64,000 nt of DNA from Corynebacterium curieae (GCF_027570035.1 NZ_JAKMUU010000004.1:1-64000), one strand, 5' to 3'. Counted from the stretch's first letter, positions 9,066 to 18,123 are shown. Numbers and translations: made by a program. The notes: a model not told the origin generated them from the sequence alone.

Positions 9066-11429
9066 TTGGCTCACCCGGAAACGGATAATCCCCTGGGAGA
9101 AGGGCTCCTCGAGTTCATCCAGCGCCGCCTCAATGAGTCCACTCTCACATTTCAGACCACCCTGCCGCCGCAGCGCGCGCAGTATGCCGAGTGGCCCGAG
9201 TGGGTGCTGCCGCAGTTGCGGGAAAAGCTGGTAGAAGGGGGCGTCGGCAAGCTGTATAGGCACCAGGCCGAGCTCGCGCAGGCCGCCTGGACGGGTAAGG
9301 ATGCGGTGATTTCTACCGGCACTTCCTCGGGAAAGTCCCTGGGCTACCAGCTGCCCATCCTGAGCCGGCTGGCGCAGGAGCCGACCGCCTGCGCGCTCTA
9401 TCTCACCCCCACTAAGGCGCTGGGATCGGACCAGCTGCAGGCGGTGCTCGAGCTGTGCCGGGGCATTCCGGCGCTCAAGGACGTAGTGCCCTCGCCCTAT
9501 GATGGCGATACCCCGCAGGAATCCCGCGCGGGCGTGCGCGATCATTCGCGGTTCATTTTCTCCAATCCGGATATGGTGCATATGTCCTTGCTGGCGGCGC
9601 ATGCGCGGTGGGCGCGGTTGCTGCGGCACCTGGAGTTCATCGTCATCGATGAATGCCATTCCTACCGGGGCGTTTTTGGTGCGAACGTGGCGCTCGTGCT
9701 GCGGCGCCTGCTGCGCCTGTGCGCGCACTATGGCTCGCGGCCGACGGTTATTTATGCCTCGGCCACCATGAAGGACCCGGCCCGGCATGCGCAGCGCCTT
9801 ACCGGCCGGCCCGCCCGCGCGATTACAGAGGACACCGCCCCCACCGGCGCGCGCACCGTGGCGCTATGGGAACCGGGCTTCATCGAGGGTGCCGAGGGCG
9901 AGCACGGGGCGCCGGTGCGACGCGCCGCCACCACCGAAGCGGCCGAGATGATGGCCTCCTTCATCGCAGAAGGCGCGCGCACCATGACCTTTGTGCGTTC
10001 GCGCCGCTCGGCCGAGGTCGTGGCCATGCGCGCGGCCGAGGTGCTCTCCGGTAGCCTTGGCCGGCCCGATTTTGCCCAGCGCATCGCCACCTACCGCGCG
10101 GGCTACCTGGCCGAGGACCGCCGCAAGTTGGAGCGCGCGCTTGATGACGCCTCCTTGCTCGGCGTCGCCACCACCTCCGCCCTCGAGTTGGGTATCGACG
10201 TCGGCGGTCTCGATGCCGTGGTCACGGCCGGTTTCCCGGGGACTGTCGCAAGTTTTTGGCAGCAGGCAGGGCGCGCCGGCCGCCGCGGGCAGGGCTCGCT
10301 CGTAGTGCTCATTGCCCGCGACGAGCCGATGGATACCTATCTGGTCCACCACCCGGAGGCACTGCTGGGTCGGCCCGTGGAGGCCAGCGTATTCAACCCG
10401 GCCAATCCGTATATCCTCTTCGGCCATGTCTATTGCGCCGCGGTAGAAAAGCCGCTGGATGATGCCACGATTGCCGCCTGGGGCGCCCAGGACGTGGTTT
10501 ACCAGCTGGCCGAGTCTGGCCTGCTGCGCCGCCGCGAGCGCGGCTGGTTCGCCGTGCCCATCCCTGCGCATTCGCCGGAGGAGCTCTCCCCGGAGACGGC
10601 ACATACCGCGGTTTCGCTGCGCGGCGGGGCGGGCGAAGAAGTAATGATCGTGGATTCCTCCGACGGCCGACTGCTCGGCACCATCGATGCCGCCCGCGCC
10701 ACCAGCCAGGTCCACCCCGGCGCGGTCTACCTGCACCAAGGCGAGAGTTTTGTCATTGAGGAGCTCATCCTCAGCGATTACCTGGCCCTGGCCCGCCCCG
10801 AGGCACCGGATTATTCCACGACTCCGCGCTCCACCACGGATATCCGCATCCTGCGCGAGGCCGATAACCTGGTCAATTACTCCCCGGGGCTGTGGGTAGC
10901 GGACGTGGAGGTAGAGGTCACCGACCGCGTCACGGGCTACCAGGTGCGGCTTGCCGACGGCACCATTGGCGATGACATCCCCCTCGATCTCCCCGAACAA
11001 CGCCTGGTCACCCGGGCAGTGGCCTATACCATCGACCCAATGGCGCTTTCCGCCATGGGTGTGACGGCCTCCGATACGCCCGGTACCTTGCACGCGGCCG
11101 AGCACGCCGCCATTGGCCTGCTGCCGCTTATCGCCACCTGTGACCGCTGGGACATCGGCGGCGTTTCCACCGCGCTGCACCCCGATACGCAATTGCCTAC
11201 CGTCTTTGTCTACGACGGCCACCCCGGCGGCGCCGGTTTTGCCGAGGAGGGCTTTCGCCGCTTCCCCGAATGGATCGAGGCCACCTTCGAGGCGGTGCGC
11301 TCCTGCCCTTGTGAATCCGGGTGCCCGTCGTGCGTGCAGTCGCCCAAGTGCGGTAACGGAAATAACCCGCTGAGCAAGGATGGTGCCATCAAGCTACTGG
11401 GTGCGCTGGTCACCATGACGCAGGGCTAG
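9066..11429 (+). CDS. DEAD/DEAH-box helicase with C-terminal DUF1998-type cysteine module
   Basis: A 787-residue SF2 helicase. The P-loop is TGTSSGKS (residues 84-91), motif II is DECH in VIDECHSYRG, and motif VI is in QQAGRAGRRGQG. The C-terminus carries a cysteine cluster CPCESGCPSCVQSPKCGNG typical of DUF1998/MrfA-like helicases, which act in DNA repair. It is the homologue of Rv3649 and the helicase in the actinobacterial helicase/secretion neighbourhood next to Tad genes. The TTG start at 9066 is favoured by GAGGGGGTAG just upstream. It converges on the Tad operon with about 23 bp between the stops and no clear terminator. Confidence 0.9.
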   Translation: MAHPETDNPLGEGLLEFIQRRLNESTLTFQTTLPPQRAQYAEWPEWVLPQLREKLVEGGVGKLYRHQAELAQAAWTGKDAVISTGTSSGKSLGYQLPILSRLAQEPTACALYLTPTKALGSDQLQAVLELCRGIPALKDVVPSPYDGDTPQESRAGVRDHSRFIFSNPDMVHMSLLAAHARWARLLRHLEFIVIDECHSYRGVFGANVALVLRRLLRLCAHYGSRPTVIYASATMKDPARHAQRLTGRPARAITEDTAPTGARTVALWEPGFIEGAEGEHGAPVRRAATTEAAEMMASFIAEGARTMTFVRSRRSAEVVAMRAAEVLSGSLGRPDFAQRIATYRAGYLAEDRRKLERALDDASLLGVATTSALELGIDVGGLDAVVTAGFPGTVASFWQQAGRAGRRGQGSLVVLIARDEPMDTYLVHHPEALLGRPVEASVFNPANPYILFGHVYCAAVEKPLDDATIAAWGAQDVVYQLAESGLLRRRERGWFAVPIPAHSPEELSPETAHTAVSLRGGAGEEVMIVDSSDGRLLGTIDAARATSQVHPGAVYLHQGESFVIEELILSDYLALARPEAPDYSTTPRSTTDIRILREADNLVNYSPGLWVADVEVEVTDRVTGYQVRLADGTIGDDIPLDLPEQRLVTRAVAYTIDPMALSAMGVTASDTPGTLHAAEHAAIGLLPLIATCDRWDIGGVSTALHPDTQLPTVFVYDGHPGGAGFAEEGFRRFPEWIEATFEAVRSCPCESGCPSCVQSPKCGNGNNPLSKDGAIKLLGALVTMTQG

Positions 11430-11452
11430 CCGCACCATTGCCTCCTGCCAGC

Positions 11453-11779
11453 TCATACCGGACCGGCCTTCGCCTGAGTGGACCGGCCACGGACCGTGGC
11501 GGTGACGATGACGTCGCGGCCGGATTCGGTGCAGGTTTCTAGGGTGGCGTCGTTCAGCGCGGCGGTATCGCTTGCGGCAGTGCAGGCATCCTCGCCGGTG
11601 GCGAGGGCCCAGGCACCGGCGACCGCCGCGAGATCGGCCGCCACTTGGGCCTCGTGTCGCGCGGCCACGCGCGAGCCCACTGCCGCCACGATAAGCAGCA
11701 GGCTCACAATCGCGACGATGATGCCGGCCGCGGCAATGGTGGCATAGCCTTCCTCGCCAAGGCGCCTCGGCCTATTCAT
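11453..11779 (-). CDS. TadE-like protein of the helicase/secretion neighbourhood (Rv3654c family)
   Basis: A 108-residue protein with a short basic N-terminus, one hydrophobic helix (AAAGIIVAIVSLLLIVAAVG) and a small exported domain with two cysteines. The segment EEGYATIAAAG resembles a class III prepilin cleavage site but has Ala rather than Glu at +5. The ATG at 11779 overlaps the end of the upstream tadE by 8 bp, so I prefer it to an earlier in-frame start. It is the last gene of the Tad operon and probably a minor pseudopilin-like part of the machine. Confidence 0.8.
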   Translation of the reverse strand: MNRPRRLGEEGYATIAAAGIIVAIVSLLLIVAAVGSRVAARHEAQVAADLAAVAGAWALATGEDACTAASDTAALNDATLETCTESGRDVIVTATVRGRSTQAKAGPV

Positions 11780-12086
11780 GTCCGCCCACCTCGGCTGGAA
11801 ATACGGCCTCGGAGCGCATGGTGCCAATGGGAGCATCCACGCTTACCGACGCCCTCACCAGCCCACCGTTTTCCTCCACGCTGACCTGGGCATCCTCGCG
11901 CGCGGGGTAGTATTCGACGCCGATGGCGTGCGAACGCGCGGCCGCGCCCGCCATGTCCACCGCGGCGATATAGGACGCCATCGTGGCAATGGCACCCACT
12001 ATTCCCGCCGCAACCAAGACCAGGGAGCTTAAAGCCAAGGCGGCCTCGATGGTCACGGAGCCATCGTCATCAAATACCCTGTGCAT
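11772..12086 (-). CDS. tadE: TadE family pilus assembly protein
   Basis: A 104-residue pseudopilin-like protein. The N-terminus has DDDG followed by SVTIEAALALSSLVLV, a class III prepilin signal with Glu at +5 after the likely G9 cleavage site and a single hydrophobic helix. TadE proteins are minor pilins of tight-adherence systems. Two ATG codons are adjacent; AGAAAGGAG lies 5 nt from the second (12086) but only 2 nt from the first (12089), so 12086 is the better start. Confidence 0.82.
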   Translation of the reverse strand: MHRVFDDDGSVTIEAALALSSLVLVAAGIVGAIATMASYIAAVDMAGAAARSHAIGVEYYPAREDAQVSVEENGGLVRASVSVDAPIGTMRSEAVFPAEVGGHE

Positions 12087-12141
12087 CATTTCTCCTTTCT
12101 GCCGGCAAGATGGACCCGCCGGCCACAATTAGGTAGCGGTG

Positions 12142-12330
12142 CTAGCTCGGGGTATTCGATAGGGCGTCGGTAATAATGCCCTCGATGGCATCCACCACGC
12201 CGCCACCATTGATGACCATGTAGAGCACCCCGGCAAGCGCTGCGGCCGCCAGAGAGCCCATAGCGTATTCAATGGTGCTCATCCCCGCGTCATTGCGGAT
12301 GAGCTGGGAATACTTATTAAGTGCGAGCAT
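12142..12330 (-). CDS. Flp-type pilin (DUF4244)
   Basis: A 62-residue pilin candidate. A class III prepilin signal is visible: G16 followed by MSTIEYAMG, so Glu is at +5 of the mature protein, then a hydrophobic helix SLAAAALAGVLYMVI and a short acidic tail. The size and place between tadC and tadE fit the main Flp subunit of this locus. The ATG has AAAGGACACTAATC upstream. No prepilin peptidase is in the window, so processing would depend on an enzyme coded elsewhere. Confidence 0.87.
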   Translation of the reverse strand: MLALNKYSQLIRNDAGMSTIEYAMGSLAAAALAGVLYMVINGGGVVDAIEGIITDALSNTPS

Positions 12331-12354
12331 GATTAGTGTCCTTTCACATGAGGT

Positions 12355-12951
12355 TTAGAGAAGTTGCGCGCCCAAACTGATGACTACGGGCGCAAGTCCT
12401 AGAACGATGAACGCTGGCAGGAAGCACACCGCCAGCGGGAGGGCAATGAATACTCCTGCGCGCTCCGCCTGCGCTGTGGCGTGAGCGGATGCTTCCGCGC
12501 GCAAAGAAGTACAGATCCGGTGGCATCCGGCCGCGATGGTGGCGCCGGATTGGCCCGACATGATGACAAGCTGCGCTAAATCCTCCAGCCCCGCGTGACC
12601 CTTCATGTGGCCCCACGCAGAGTGCGTGGGAACTCCCACGCCGAGCAGGGCGGAAACGGTCTCCCACAGGTCCTTAGTCTGGGCATCCGCGGTGCGGGCT
12701 ACCGCGGAGGTAGCACCGTGCACGGATAGCCCTGTGGCTAGGCACGCTGCGAAAAGTTCGACGTCGCCGGCTACTGCCAGTGGGTCCAGCGGTGCTGCGG
12801 GCTTGAGCTTGCTTATCAGTCCCCCGCGCGCGGTCGGGCCATCGCGCGGGGTCTTGGCGGTGGCCTCGGTGGTGTGCGCAGCGGCCAGCCGGCCAGTGTG
12901 CGACGGAAGGCCAACAAGGGCGGCTAAGGCCACAAAAATGAGCGGGATCAT
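12355..12951 (-). CDS. tadC: TadC-like type II secretion F-domain membrane protein
   Basis: A 198-residue inner-membrane platform protein of the T2SF family. It has an N-terminal hydrophobic segment, a soluble T2SF stretch (VELFAACLATGLSVHGA to LAQLVIMSGQSGATIAAG) and C-terminal membrane helices. The ATG at 12951 overlaps the tadB stop as ATGA, which shows translational coupling and fixes the start. It is expected to pair with TadB and the ATPase TadA. Confidence 0.85.
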   Translation of the reverse strand: MIPLIFVALAALVGLPSHTGRLAAAHTTEATAKTPRDGPTARGGLISKLKPAAPLDPLAVAGDVELFAACLATGLSVHGATSAVARTADAQTKDLWETVSALLGVGVPTHSAWGHMKGHAGLEDLAQLVIMSGQSGATIAAGCHRICTSLRAEASAHATAQAERAGVFIALPLAVCFLPAFIVLGLAPVVISLGAQLL

Positions 12952-13736
12952 GCGGCTGCCTTCCGGATGATGACGCGCGACCAGGCGAACCCGCCGCAGG
13001 CCAGAGCCACGCCGACCACGAGGAGGAGGCCGCCCAGCCCGCCGCCGAAAAGGAAGCCGAGCGAATTGGCTCCCATGGCCCCTCCCATTGCGATTCCGGC
13101 TATGGGCAGGCACGCCAGCACCGTGGCGGTAGCTTGGGGGCCTTGCAGGCTAGCGGAGGTGGATTGCTGGTGGCGTCGGGAAGCATCGAGGCGGCTTTGA
13201 GCCTGGTCGAGCAAGCTGGCCACCGCATTGCCGTGGTAGGTGGAAAGCTCCAGCAAGTGGCCGAGGCGAGAGAGCTCTGGCAGGGGCTTGTCACCCTCCG
13301 CATCCGTTAGCGCCATGTGTGGTGGTGCGCCACGCGCGGCTAAGGTGGCCGTGGATTCTAGTGCGGCGGATACCTCGCGCGGGGTGGTAGCTGGGAGGGA
13401 TTCCACGCCGCGGGCAAGTGCCCCGGCTAGCGTTGCCCCAGCGCGCAGATCCGCGGTGACCACGCCCAGGTAGGCGGCCAGCCCATCGCGGCCGCGGCGT
13501 TCCGCCCGGGCGGCCAAAATATCCTTCGCGTACCAGGACACGCACCATGCGATAATGGCGGCGGCGATGGCAATGCTGATGCGCCCCACCGAGTAGAACA
13601 CTAGGCTGCCGCAAAATACCGCGCCCAGGATGACCACCGAGCTGGCATGTACCCGGCGCGTGGCGGACGCCAGGCGGCCAGCGATTGAAGGCGCGGGCAC
13701 GAGCAGTGCGGCGGCGAGCAGGAGGAAGCTAAGCAT
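12948..13736 (-). CDS. tadB: TadB-like type II secretion F-domain membrane protein
   Basis: A 262-residue membrane protein with two N-terminal helices, a central T2SF domain (VTADLRAGATLAGALARGVE and LGHLLELSTYHGNAVASLL) and two C-terminal helices. With TadC it forms the predicted inner-membrane platform that couples the TadA motor to pilin assembly. The ATG at 13736 overlaps the end of tadA by 8 bp; the stop overlaps tadC. It corresponds to Rv3658c in mycobacteria. Confidence 0.87.
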   Translation of the reverse strand: MLSFLLLAAALLVPAPSIAGRLASATRRVHASSVVILGAVFCGSLVFYSVGRISIAIAAAIIAWCVSWYAKDILAARAERRGRDGLAAYLGVVTADLRAGATLAGALARGVESLPATTPREVSAALESTATLAARGAPPHMALTDAEGDKPLPELSRLGHLLELSTYHGNAVASLLDQAQSRLDASRRHQQSTSASLQGPQATATVLACLPIAGIAMGGAMGANSLGFLFGGGLGGLLLVVGVALACGGFAWSRVIIRKAAA

Positions 13737-14907
13737 GGTTTACCCCCTCGGCGTGCTGGCCCAGCACCTGCGCGGAGAAGTCCGCAAACCCGTCTGCTGG
13801 GCCATGTTCGGCGCTCCAAATGATGCGCGGGGTCACCGGGTTCCCCTCCAGCAGGCCGATGTGGGCGAGGCGGCGGCCCTGCGAAGTGCGCTCCATCGTA
13901 AGAACCATGTGTACGGCCGCTGCCAATTGCGAGTGCAGCGCCGCGCGGTCCAAGCCGCCGAAGGCGGCGAGGGCTTCCATGCGGGCGGGGACCTCGAAGA
14001 GCGAATTGGCGTGTAGCGTACCGGCGCCGCCATCGTGGCCAGTGTTGAGCGCAGCAAGGAGATCGACCACTTCGCTGCCGCGGATCTCGCCCACTACGAT
14101 GCGGTCCGGCCGCATGCGCAGCGCTTGGCGCAATAATTGCGACATCGTCACCTCACCGCTGCCCTCTGCATTGGCTCGGCGCGAGACCAAACTGACGCAG
14201 TGCGCGTGGTGGGGAGCAAGCTCGGCGGTGTCCTCGATGACGAGGATGCGTTCGCGCTCGGAGACGGTTCCTAGCAGCGCGGATAGCAAGGTAGTTTTGC
14301 CGGAGCCGGTGCCGCCGATAACCAAGAACGAGATGCGCTTGTCCACCACGGCGCGCAGCAGCGCCGCAATGTCTTTTGGGACCGTGCCATTGTCCACTAG
14401 CTGGGGCAAGGTGGTCTGTGCTTGGCGCAGTACGCGCAGGCTCAGGCAGGTGCCTGCCACCGCGGGCGGGCTTAGCAGCGCGTGCACGCGCAGCACCGCA
14501 CCATCGGGGCGGTTGACGCGGCCATCGGCAAAGGGCTGTGCATCATCGAGGCGTGTCCCAGACGCGGCCGCGAGCCTACTGGCCAGCTGGCGGACTTCGG
14601 CATCATCCCGGAAGGTGATGTCGGTTCGCTCCAACCCCTCGCCGCGGTCCATGAATACCGCGTGCGGCCCGTTGACCACGACGTCGGTGACCCCCTCGCG
14701 TCCCAACAGCGCATCCAGCGGCCCCATCCCGGTGGCGTCCTGGCGCAGGCGGCGCAAGAGGTCGAGCACCGCGACATCACTAATCACCCCGGCCTCCGCG
14801 CGGATGCGCCGCGCCAGTGCCGCGGCATCCTGCACCAAATCAGGCTCGGCGGCGATGATGCGCTGCATCTTTTCGAGTGTTTCCTGCGCTGCCATCTGCT
14901 CGCTCAT
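13729..14907 (-). CDS. tadA: TadA family pilus assembly/secretion ATPase
   Basis: A 392-residue VirB11/GspE-type ATPase that powers pilus assembly. The P-loop GGTGSGKT is at residues 198-205, followed by the Asp box VIEDTAEL, the His box (MSQLLRQALRMRPD) and Walker B (RIVVGEIRGSEV). AGGAGGT lies 7 nt upstream of the ATG at 14907, and that start overlaps the ssd stop as ATGA, so the start is well supported. It lacks a long N-terminal domain, as is usual for the actinobacterial Rv3659c type. Confidence 0.93.
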   Translation of the reverse strand: MSEQMAAQETLEKMQRIIAAEPDLVQDAAALARRIRAEAGVISDVAVLDLLRRLRQDATGMGPLDALLGREGVTDVVVNGPHAVFMDRGEGLERTDITFRDDAEVRQLASRLAAASGTRLDDAQPFADGRVNRPDGAVLRVHALLSPPAVAGTCLSLRVLRQAQTTLPQLVDNGTVPKDIAALLRAVVDKRISFLVIGGTGSGKTTLLSALLGTVSERERILVIEDTAELAPHHAHCVSLVSRRANAEGSGEVTMSQLLRQALRMRPDRIVVGEIRGSEVVDLLAALNTGHDGGAGTLHANSLFEVPARMEALAAFGGLDRAALHSQLAAAVHMVLTMERTSQGRRLAHIGLLEGNPVTPRIIWSAEHGPADGFADFSAQVLGQHAEGVNHA

Positions 14908-15971
14908 GCGCCCACCTCCTGCAGGACCGCACTCGCAGCCTTGCGCAAGGGAGTGGGAAGGCGCTGTGGTAGGCCACCGATTTCCACCGTGCGCGTCAGA
15001 CCCCGCACCGTTGGCAGCTCTGCCAGCACTGGGGTGTGGATGATGGTTTCTACTTCTGCCGCGCTTAGCGACGCCCACTGGCGTTGCCGCAGCACCACGA
15101 CGTATCTGCACCGTGCGGCTTCCAAGCGCACAATAAGCTGCGCGGCCGACGCGGCCGACCGCACCTCCGCAGCCACGAGGATGACCACGTGGGTGCACGC
15201 ATCCGGGATGGCATCTGGGGTGCAATCCACCACGCATAATCCTTCGCCCGCATGGGCCGCGCCCACCACCCGCGCGAGTAGATCCTGGTCTAGGCGGAAA
15301 GGGTCCGCGACGGTGCTGCGCGCGGCCGAGAGCACCGCTACCCTGTCCGGTGTGCTCGGCAGCGTGCGGTAGAGGTCGGCGGCGTCGATGCTGCCATCGC
15401 CCACGGTAAGCTCCGGCCAGCGCGCCCCCGGTTCCGCTTCTATGCCGAGCAGGAGGTCGAGGCCACCGGAGTACGGGGTGGCGTCGATAAGCAGGGCACG
15501 CCCATCGTCAGTGCACTGGGTGCGCGCCAACGCGGCGGCAAAGGTAGAAGCCCCCACCCCGCCGCTGGCACCAACCACGGCGATGGTGGCGCTGCCCGGC
15601 CGCGCTTCCTGCGGGGTGCCCGCCGCAGCGATGCTCGCCAACAACTCCTTGACCTGGGCGGGGATTATGAAGGCACTCTCCGAGTGACAGGCCAACGCCG
15701 CCTCGTAGTCAATCGGTCCGGGGTCCGCGGCGAGAAAAAGCACCGGCACGGGCACGGTGTGTGCGCGCTGCGCGGCCGCTACTACGCGGGCCATGAGGGA
15801 ATCAACCAGCACGGCATAAGCGCCCGGTAGGCTGCGCGGGATATCGCGAGGATCGGTTACGGTCAGCACATCGTGGCTGGTGGCGGCCGCGGCATGGACG
15901 GCCTCGGCGCGCAGTGCCTCATCACCAACGGCGACCACGATGGCGGCGGATTCAGGTTGTAGTGCGTTCAT
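14904..15971 (-). CDS. ssd: Septum site-determining protein Ssd / TadZ-like ATPase
   Basis: A 355-residue MinD/CpaE-superfamily protein. A receiver-like N-terminal region (about 1-110) precedes a MinD-type domain with the loop GASGGVGAST (134-143), in which the deviant Walker A lysines are absent, as in the Ssd family represented by Rv3660c. Such proteins position the Tad machine or affect septation. It is the first gene of the operon and is coupled to tadA by an ATGA overlap. A near -10 box CAGGCT lies 7 nt upstream of the ATG, so the operon may start as a leaderless mRNA, but the first base of the box does not fit. Confidence 0.85.
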   Translation of the reverse strand: MNALQPESAAIVVAVGDEALRAEAVHAAAATSHDVLTVTDPRDIPRSLPGAYAVLVDSLMARVVAAAQRAHTVPVPVLFLAADPGPIDYEAALACHSESAFIIPAQVKELLASIAAAGTPQEARPGSATIAVVGASGGVGASTFAAALARTQCTDDGRALLIDATPYSGGLDLLLGIEAEPGARWPELTVGDGSIDAADLYRTLPSTPDRVAVLSAARSTVADPFRLDQDLLARVVGAAHAGEGLCVVDCTPDAIPDACTHVVILVAAEVRSAASAAQLIVRLEAARCRYVVVLRQRQWASLSAAEVETIIHTPVLAELPTVRGLTRTVEIGGLPQRLPTPLRKAASAVLQEVGA

Positions 15972-16435
15972 GCCTCATAGCCTGAAGCATCCGCGCAACC
16001 GCAGCGAGGGCTCTCTGGCGGTGCTGTGGATAACTCACCCAAAGTCACCATGTGGACGCAGTTTGGTTGCCATTTCAACCAAAAATCTGTGGAAAACCCA
16101 TAACCGGCACCGCACGGCGGTAGATATAGGTGACGGCCCGCGCATCGGGGGGTGTGCGCGCGGGCCGTCAGTAACCCGGCCTCGGGGGTGAGCCGGGGCA
16201 GGCCGCTCAGTATATCGGGGCCTTGCACGCATCATTATGACACGTTCGCTACCCAATCACAACAGCTACTTGCAGATTTCCGCAGTCACTGCGCTGACCT
16301 GCACCGAATACCTGTTCACTAGATTGGACTGCCACACAGACACCTAATCCTGCATCATTGACATACAAACCACCTTTAACAGCAGCCACTTCTACACCAT
16401 TGAGTGCGCAAGGCGGCTACACTCGGCAGCACATC
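15972..16435. other. 464-bp divergent intergenic region with DnaA box and inverted repeats
   Basis: No gene is seen. It holds a perfect DnaA box TGTGGATAA (16025-16033) and a near copy TGTGGAAAA about 60 bp on. A perfect 13-bp inverted repeat (TGACGGCCCGCGC at 16131-16143, complement at 16158-16170) and a shorter CCCGGC/GCCGGG repeat (16175-16197) follow, neither with a T run. A possible -10 TACACT (16418-16423) precedes the HAD phosphatase. These are direct observations; function is unknown. Confidence 0.6.
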
Positions 16436-17302
16436 ATGACTAATTCCTGCGAGTCACTTGGCCCCCGCCCCGCCGGCGGCGACCAAGCACGCACCGCAGC
16501 GTTTTTCGATCTCGATAAAACCATCATCGCTACCTCCTCGGCCTATGCTTTTGGCCGCGAATTCTTGCACAACGGGCTCGTCTCCCCGGCAGAGGCTTTC
16601 CAGCTCTCGTTGGCCAAGGCTAGCTATATGTTCTCTGGCCTCTCCAGCGAAGGCATGGACACTACCCGAGATCAGCTCACCGCGATGGTCACCGGCTGGT
16701 CTGTGGACGAGGTACGCAGCATTGCCCGAGAGACCATGCACCACGTGGTCACCCCCTCCATTTATGCCGAGGCCCGCGAGCTTATCCGTGCCCACCGCGC
16801 CGCTGGGCACCACGTGGTCATCGTCTCTGCCTCGGCCGCCGTGTTGGTGGATATCATCGCGGAGGAACTCGGAGTCGAGCACGTCATCGCCACGGAATTG
16901 GCAGAAGAAGACGGGCGTTTTACCGGCGAGGTGCTCTTTTATTGCAAGGGCCCGAATAAAGCAGCCGCACTGGAGGGCACCGCGGCCGCAGAAGATATCG
17001 ATCTGCGCGCCAGCTACGCCTACTCGGATTCCGCTACGGATATCCCCATGCTGGAAAGGGTGGGCCACCCAGTCGCGGTCAACCCAGACCGGCAACTAAA
17101 GCGCCACGCCCTGGCCCACGAGTGGGATATCCGCTCCTTTAAGGACCCCGTACCGCTCCTTCCGGCTCCTACCGCCAAGGAAATTGGAATCGGTGCCTCC
17201 GTCTTGGCAGGCACCGCGGCGGTCATCGGCGCCGGGCTGTGGCTAGCCCAGCACCCGGGCCGCCCTGGTCCGCCTAAGCGGGGTCCACGGCGCGCCTCCT
17301 AG
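16436..17302 (+). CDS. HAD-IB family hydrolase (SerB-like phosphatase)
   Basis: A 288-residue haloacid-dehalogenase phosphatase. Motif I FFDLDKT gives nucleophile D25 and D27, motif II is VIVSAS, the motif III Lys lies in CKGPNK, and motif IV is YSDSATDIPML. A hydrophobic C-terminal segment (SVLAGTAAVIGAGLWLA) with a basic end suggests membrane anchoring. It matches Rv3661, which also flanks the Tad/Ssd genes. The ATG at 16436 is 12 nt after TACACT, so the leader would be very short; an upstream in-frame ATG at 16358 is less likely. The stop shares the CTAG with the convergent gene. The physiological substrate is unknown. Confidence 0.85.
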   Translation: MTNSCESLGPRPAGGDQARTAAFFDLDKTIIATSSAYAFGREFLHNGLVSPAEAFQLSLAKASYMFSGLSSEGMDTTRDQLTAMVTGWSVDEVRSIARETMHHVVTPSIYAEARELIRAHRAAGHHVVIVSASAAVLVDIIAEELGVEHVIATELAEEDGRFTGEVLFYCKGPNKAAALEGTAAAEDIDLRASYAYSDSATDIPMLERVGHPVAVNPDRQLKRHALAHEWDIRSFKDPVPLLPAPTAKEIGIGASVLAGTAAVIGAGLWLAQHPGRPGPPKRGPRRAS

Positions 17303-18009
17303 GCCGCTCGGGCAATCGCATCCGCCTCTTTGCCGCCAGCGGTCCAGGCGGCGAGGTGGGTGACGAGGGCTTCGGCAAGCGCGATGCGGTAATTATCCAC
17401 AGCGGCAGCGTACTCGGCGCGGTGGCGGGTGTAGTAGACCTCGGGCACGGCGAAACCGCGCGGGTCAAAGCCCGTATGCACCGCGGCAAGACGAGCGGCT
17501 ACGCGAGCCACAAGGCCGCTGCGGGGGCCGAAGAACTGACCGGCGGCAATTTCCGCATGGACCACGCTGGGCAATAAGAGATCAAAGGAGGGGCCGCTGC
17601 CTTGCGCAATGAGCCGGGCAATGCCCTGCAGACGCGCGCTCTCGCCGGCAGGAATGCCGGTGCCTCCGGCAGCGACGTCGATGCGCGCCAGCACCTGCAG
17701 CGGTGCCCGGGCGAAGGAACGCACCGTGGCATCCAGGAGCTCCGGCGCGGCTACGGAATAGGCGCTGACGGCACTAGCAAGCGGGCCTTCTTCTATATCT
17801 TCCGGGCTTGGTTGCCGGGGAATGGCATGGCCGTCGAGGGCCACGCTGGCGCGGGCGCCGCGCATGAGGGACTCCGCGGAGATAACCTCATACTTGCGCA
17901 ATCCTGCAGGTCGGCGATGCGCCCGAGCGATGGTAGCGGCGGCCTTCTCTGCACTTTCTTTCACCCCCGGCAGGCGAAATAACGGGGATAACGCGTCATT
18001 TTCTGACAT
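17299..18009 (-). CDS. Conserved actinobacterial hypothetical protein (Rv3662c-like)
   Basis: A 236-residue soluble protein not assigned to a function. A central helix-rich stretch contains HAEIAAGQFFGPRSGL and VARVAARLAAVHTGFDPRG. The pattern of His, Phe, Gly and spaced Arg is faintly reminiscent of Fic-type motifs, but the HxFxxGNGRxxR core is absent, so this is not a Fic call. The ATG at 18009 is exactly 7 nt after a TATCCT box (18022-18017), which supports a leaderless start there rather than at the ATG two codons earlier. It converges on the HAD phosphatase, sharing one CTAG as both stops. Confidence 0.75.
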   Translation of the reverse strand: MSENDALSPLFRLPGVKESAEKAAATIARAHRRPAGLRKYEVISAESLMRGARASVALDGHAIPRQPSPEDIEEGPLASAVSAYSVAAPELLDATVRSFARAPLQVLARIDVAAGGTGIPAGESARLQGIARLIAQGSGPSFDLLLPSVVHAEIAAGQFFGPRSGLVARVAARLAAVHTGFDPRGFAVPEVYYTRHRAEYAAAVDNYRIALAEALVTHLAAWTAGGKEADAIARAA

Positions 18010-18123
18010 ATCCATTAGGATAGCCGTGGAAGTCCCTAAGCATGCGTGGCACCATGGGATAATAGTGATTCCATTATTATTGGGGACATTACAAGGTTTA
18101 GATAAACGCGAGGAGAAATAATC

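Noticed and set aside
9864..11222. A 452-codon open frame opposite the helicase
   Set aside because: Antisense shadow; the helicase motifs and Cys module lie on the plus strand.
17299..18009. Fic-domain enzyme call for the Rv3662c-like protein
   Set aside because: The HxFxxGNGRxxR core is not present; only a loose His/Gly/Arg pattern is seen.
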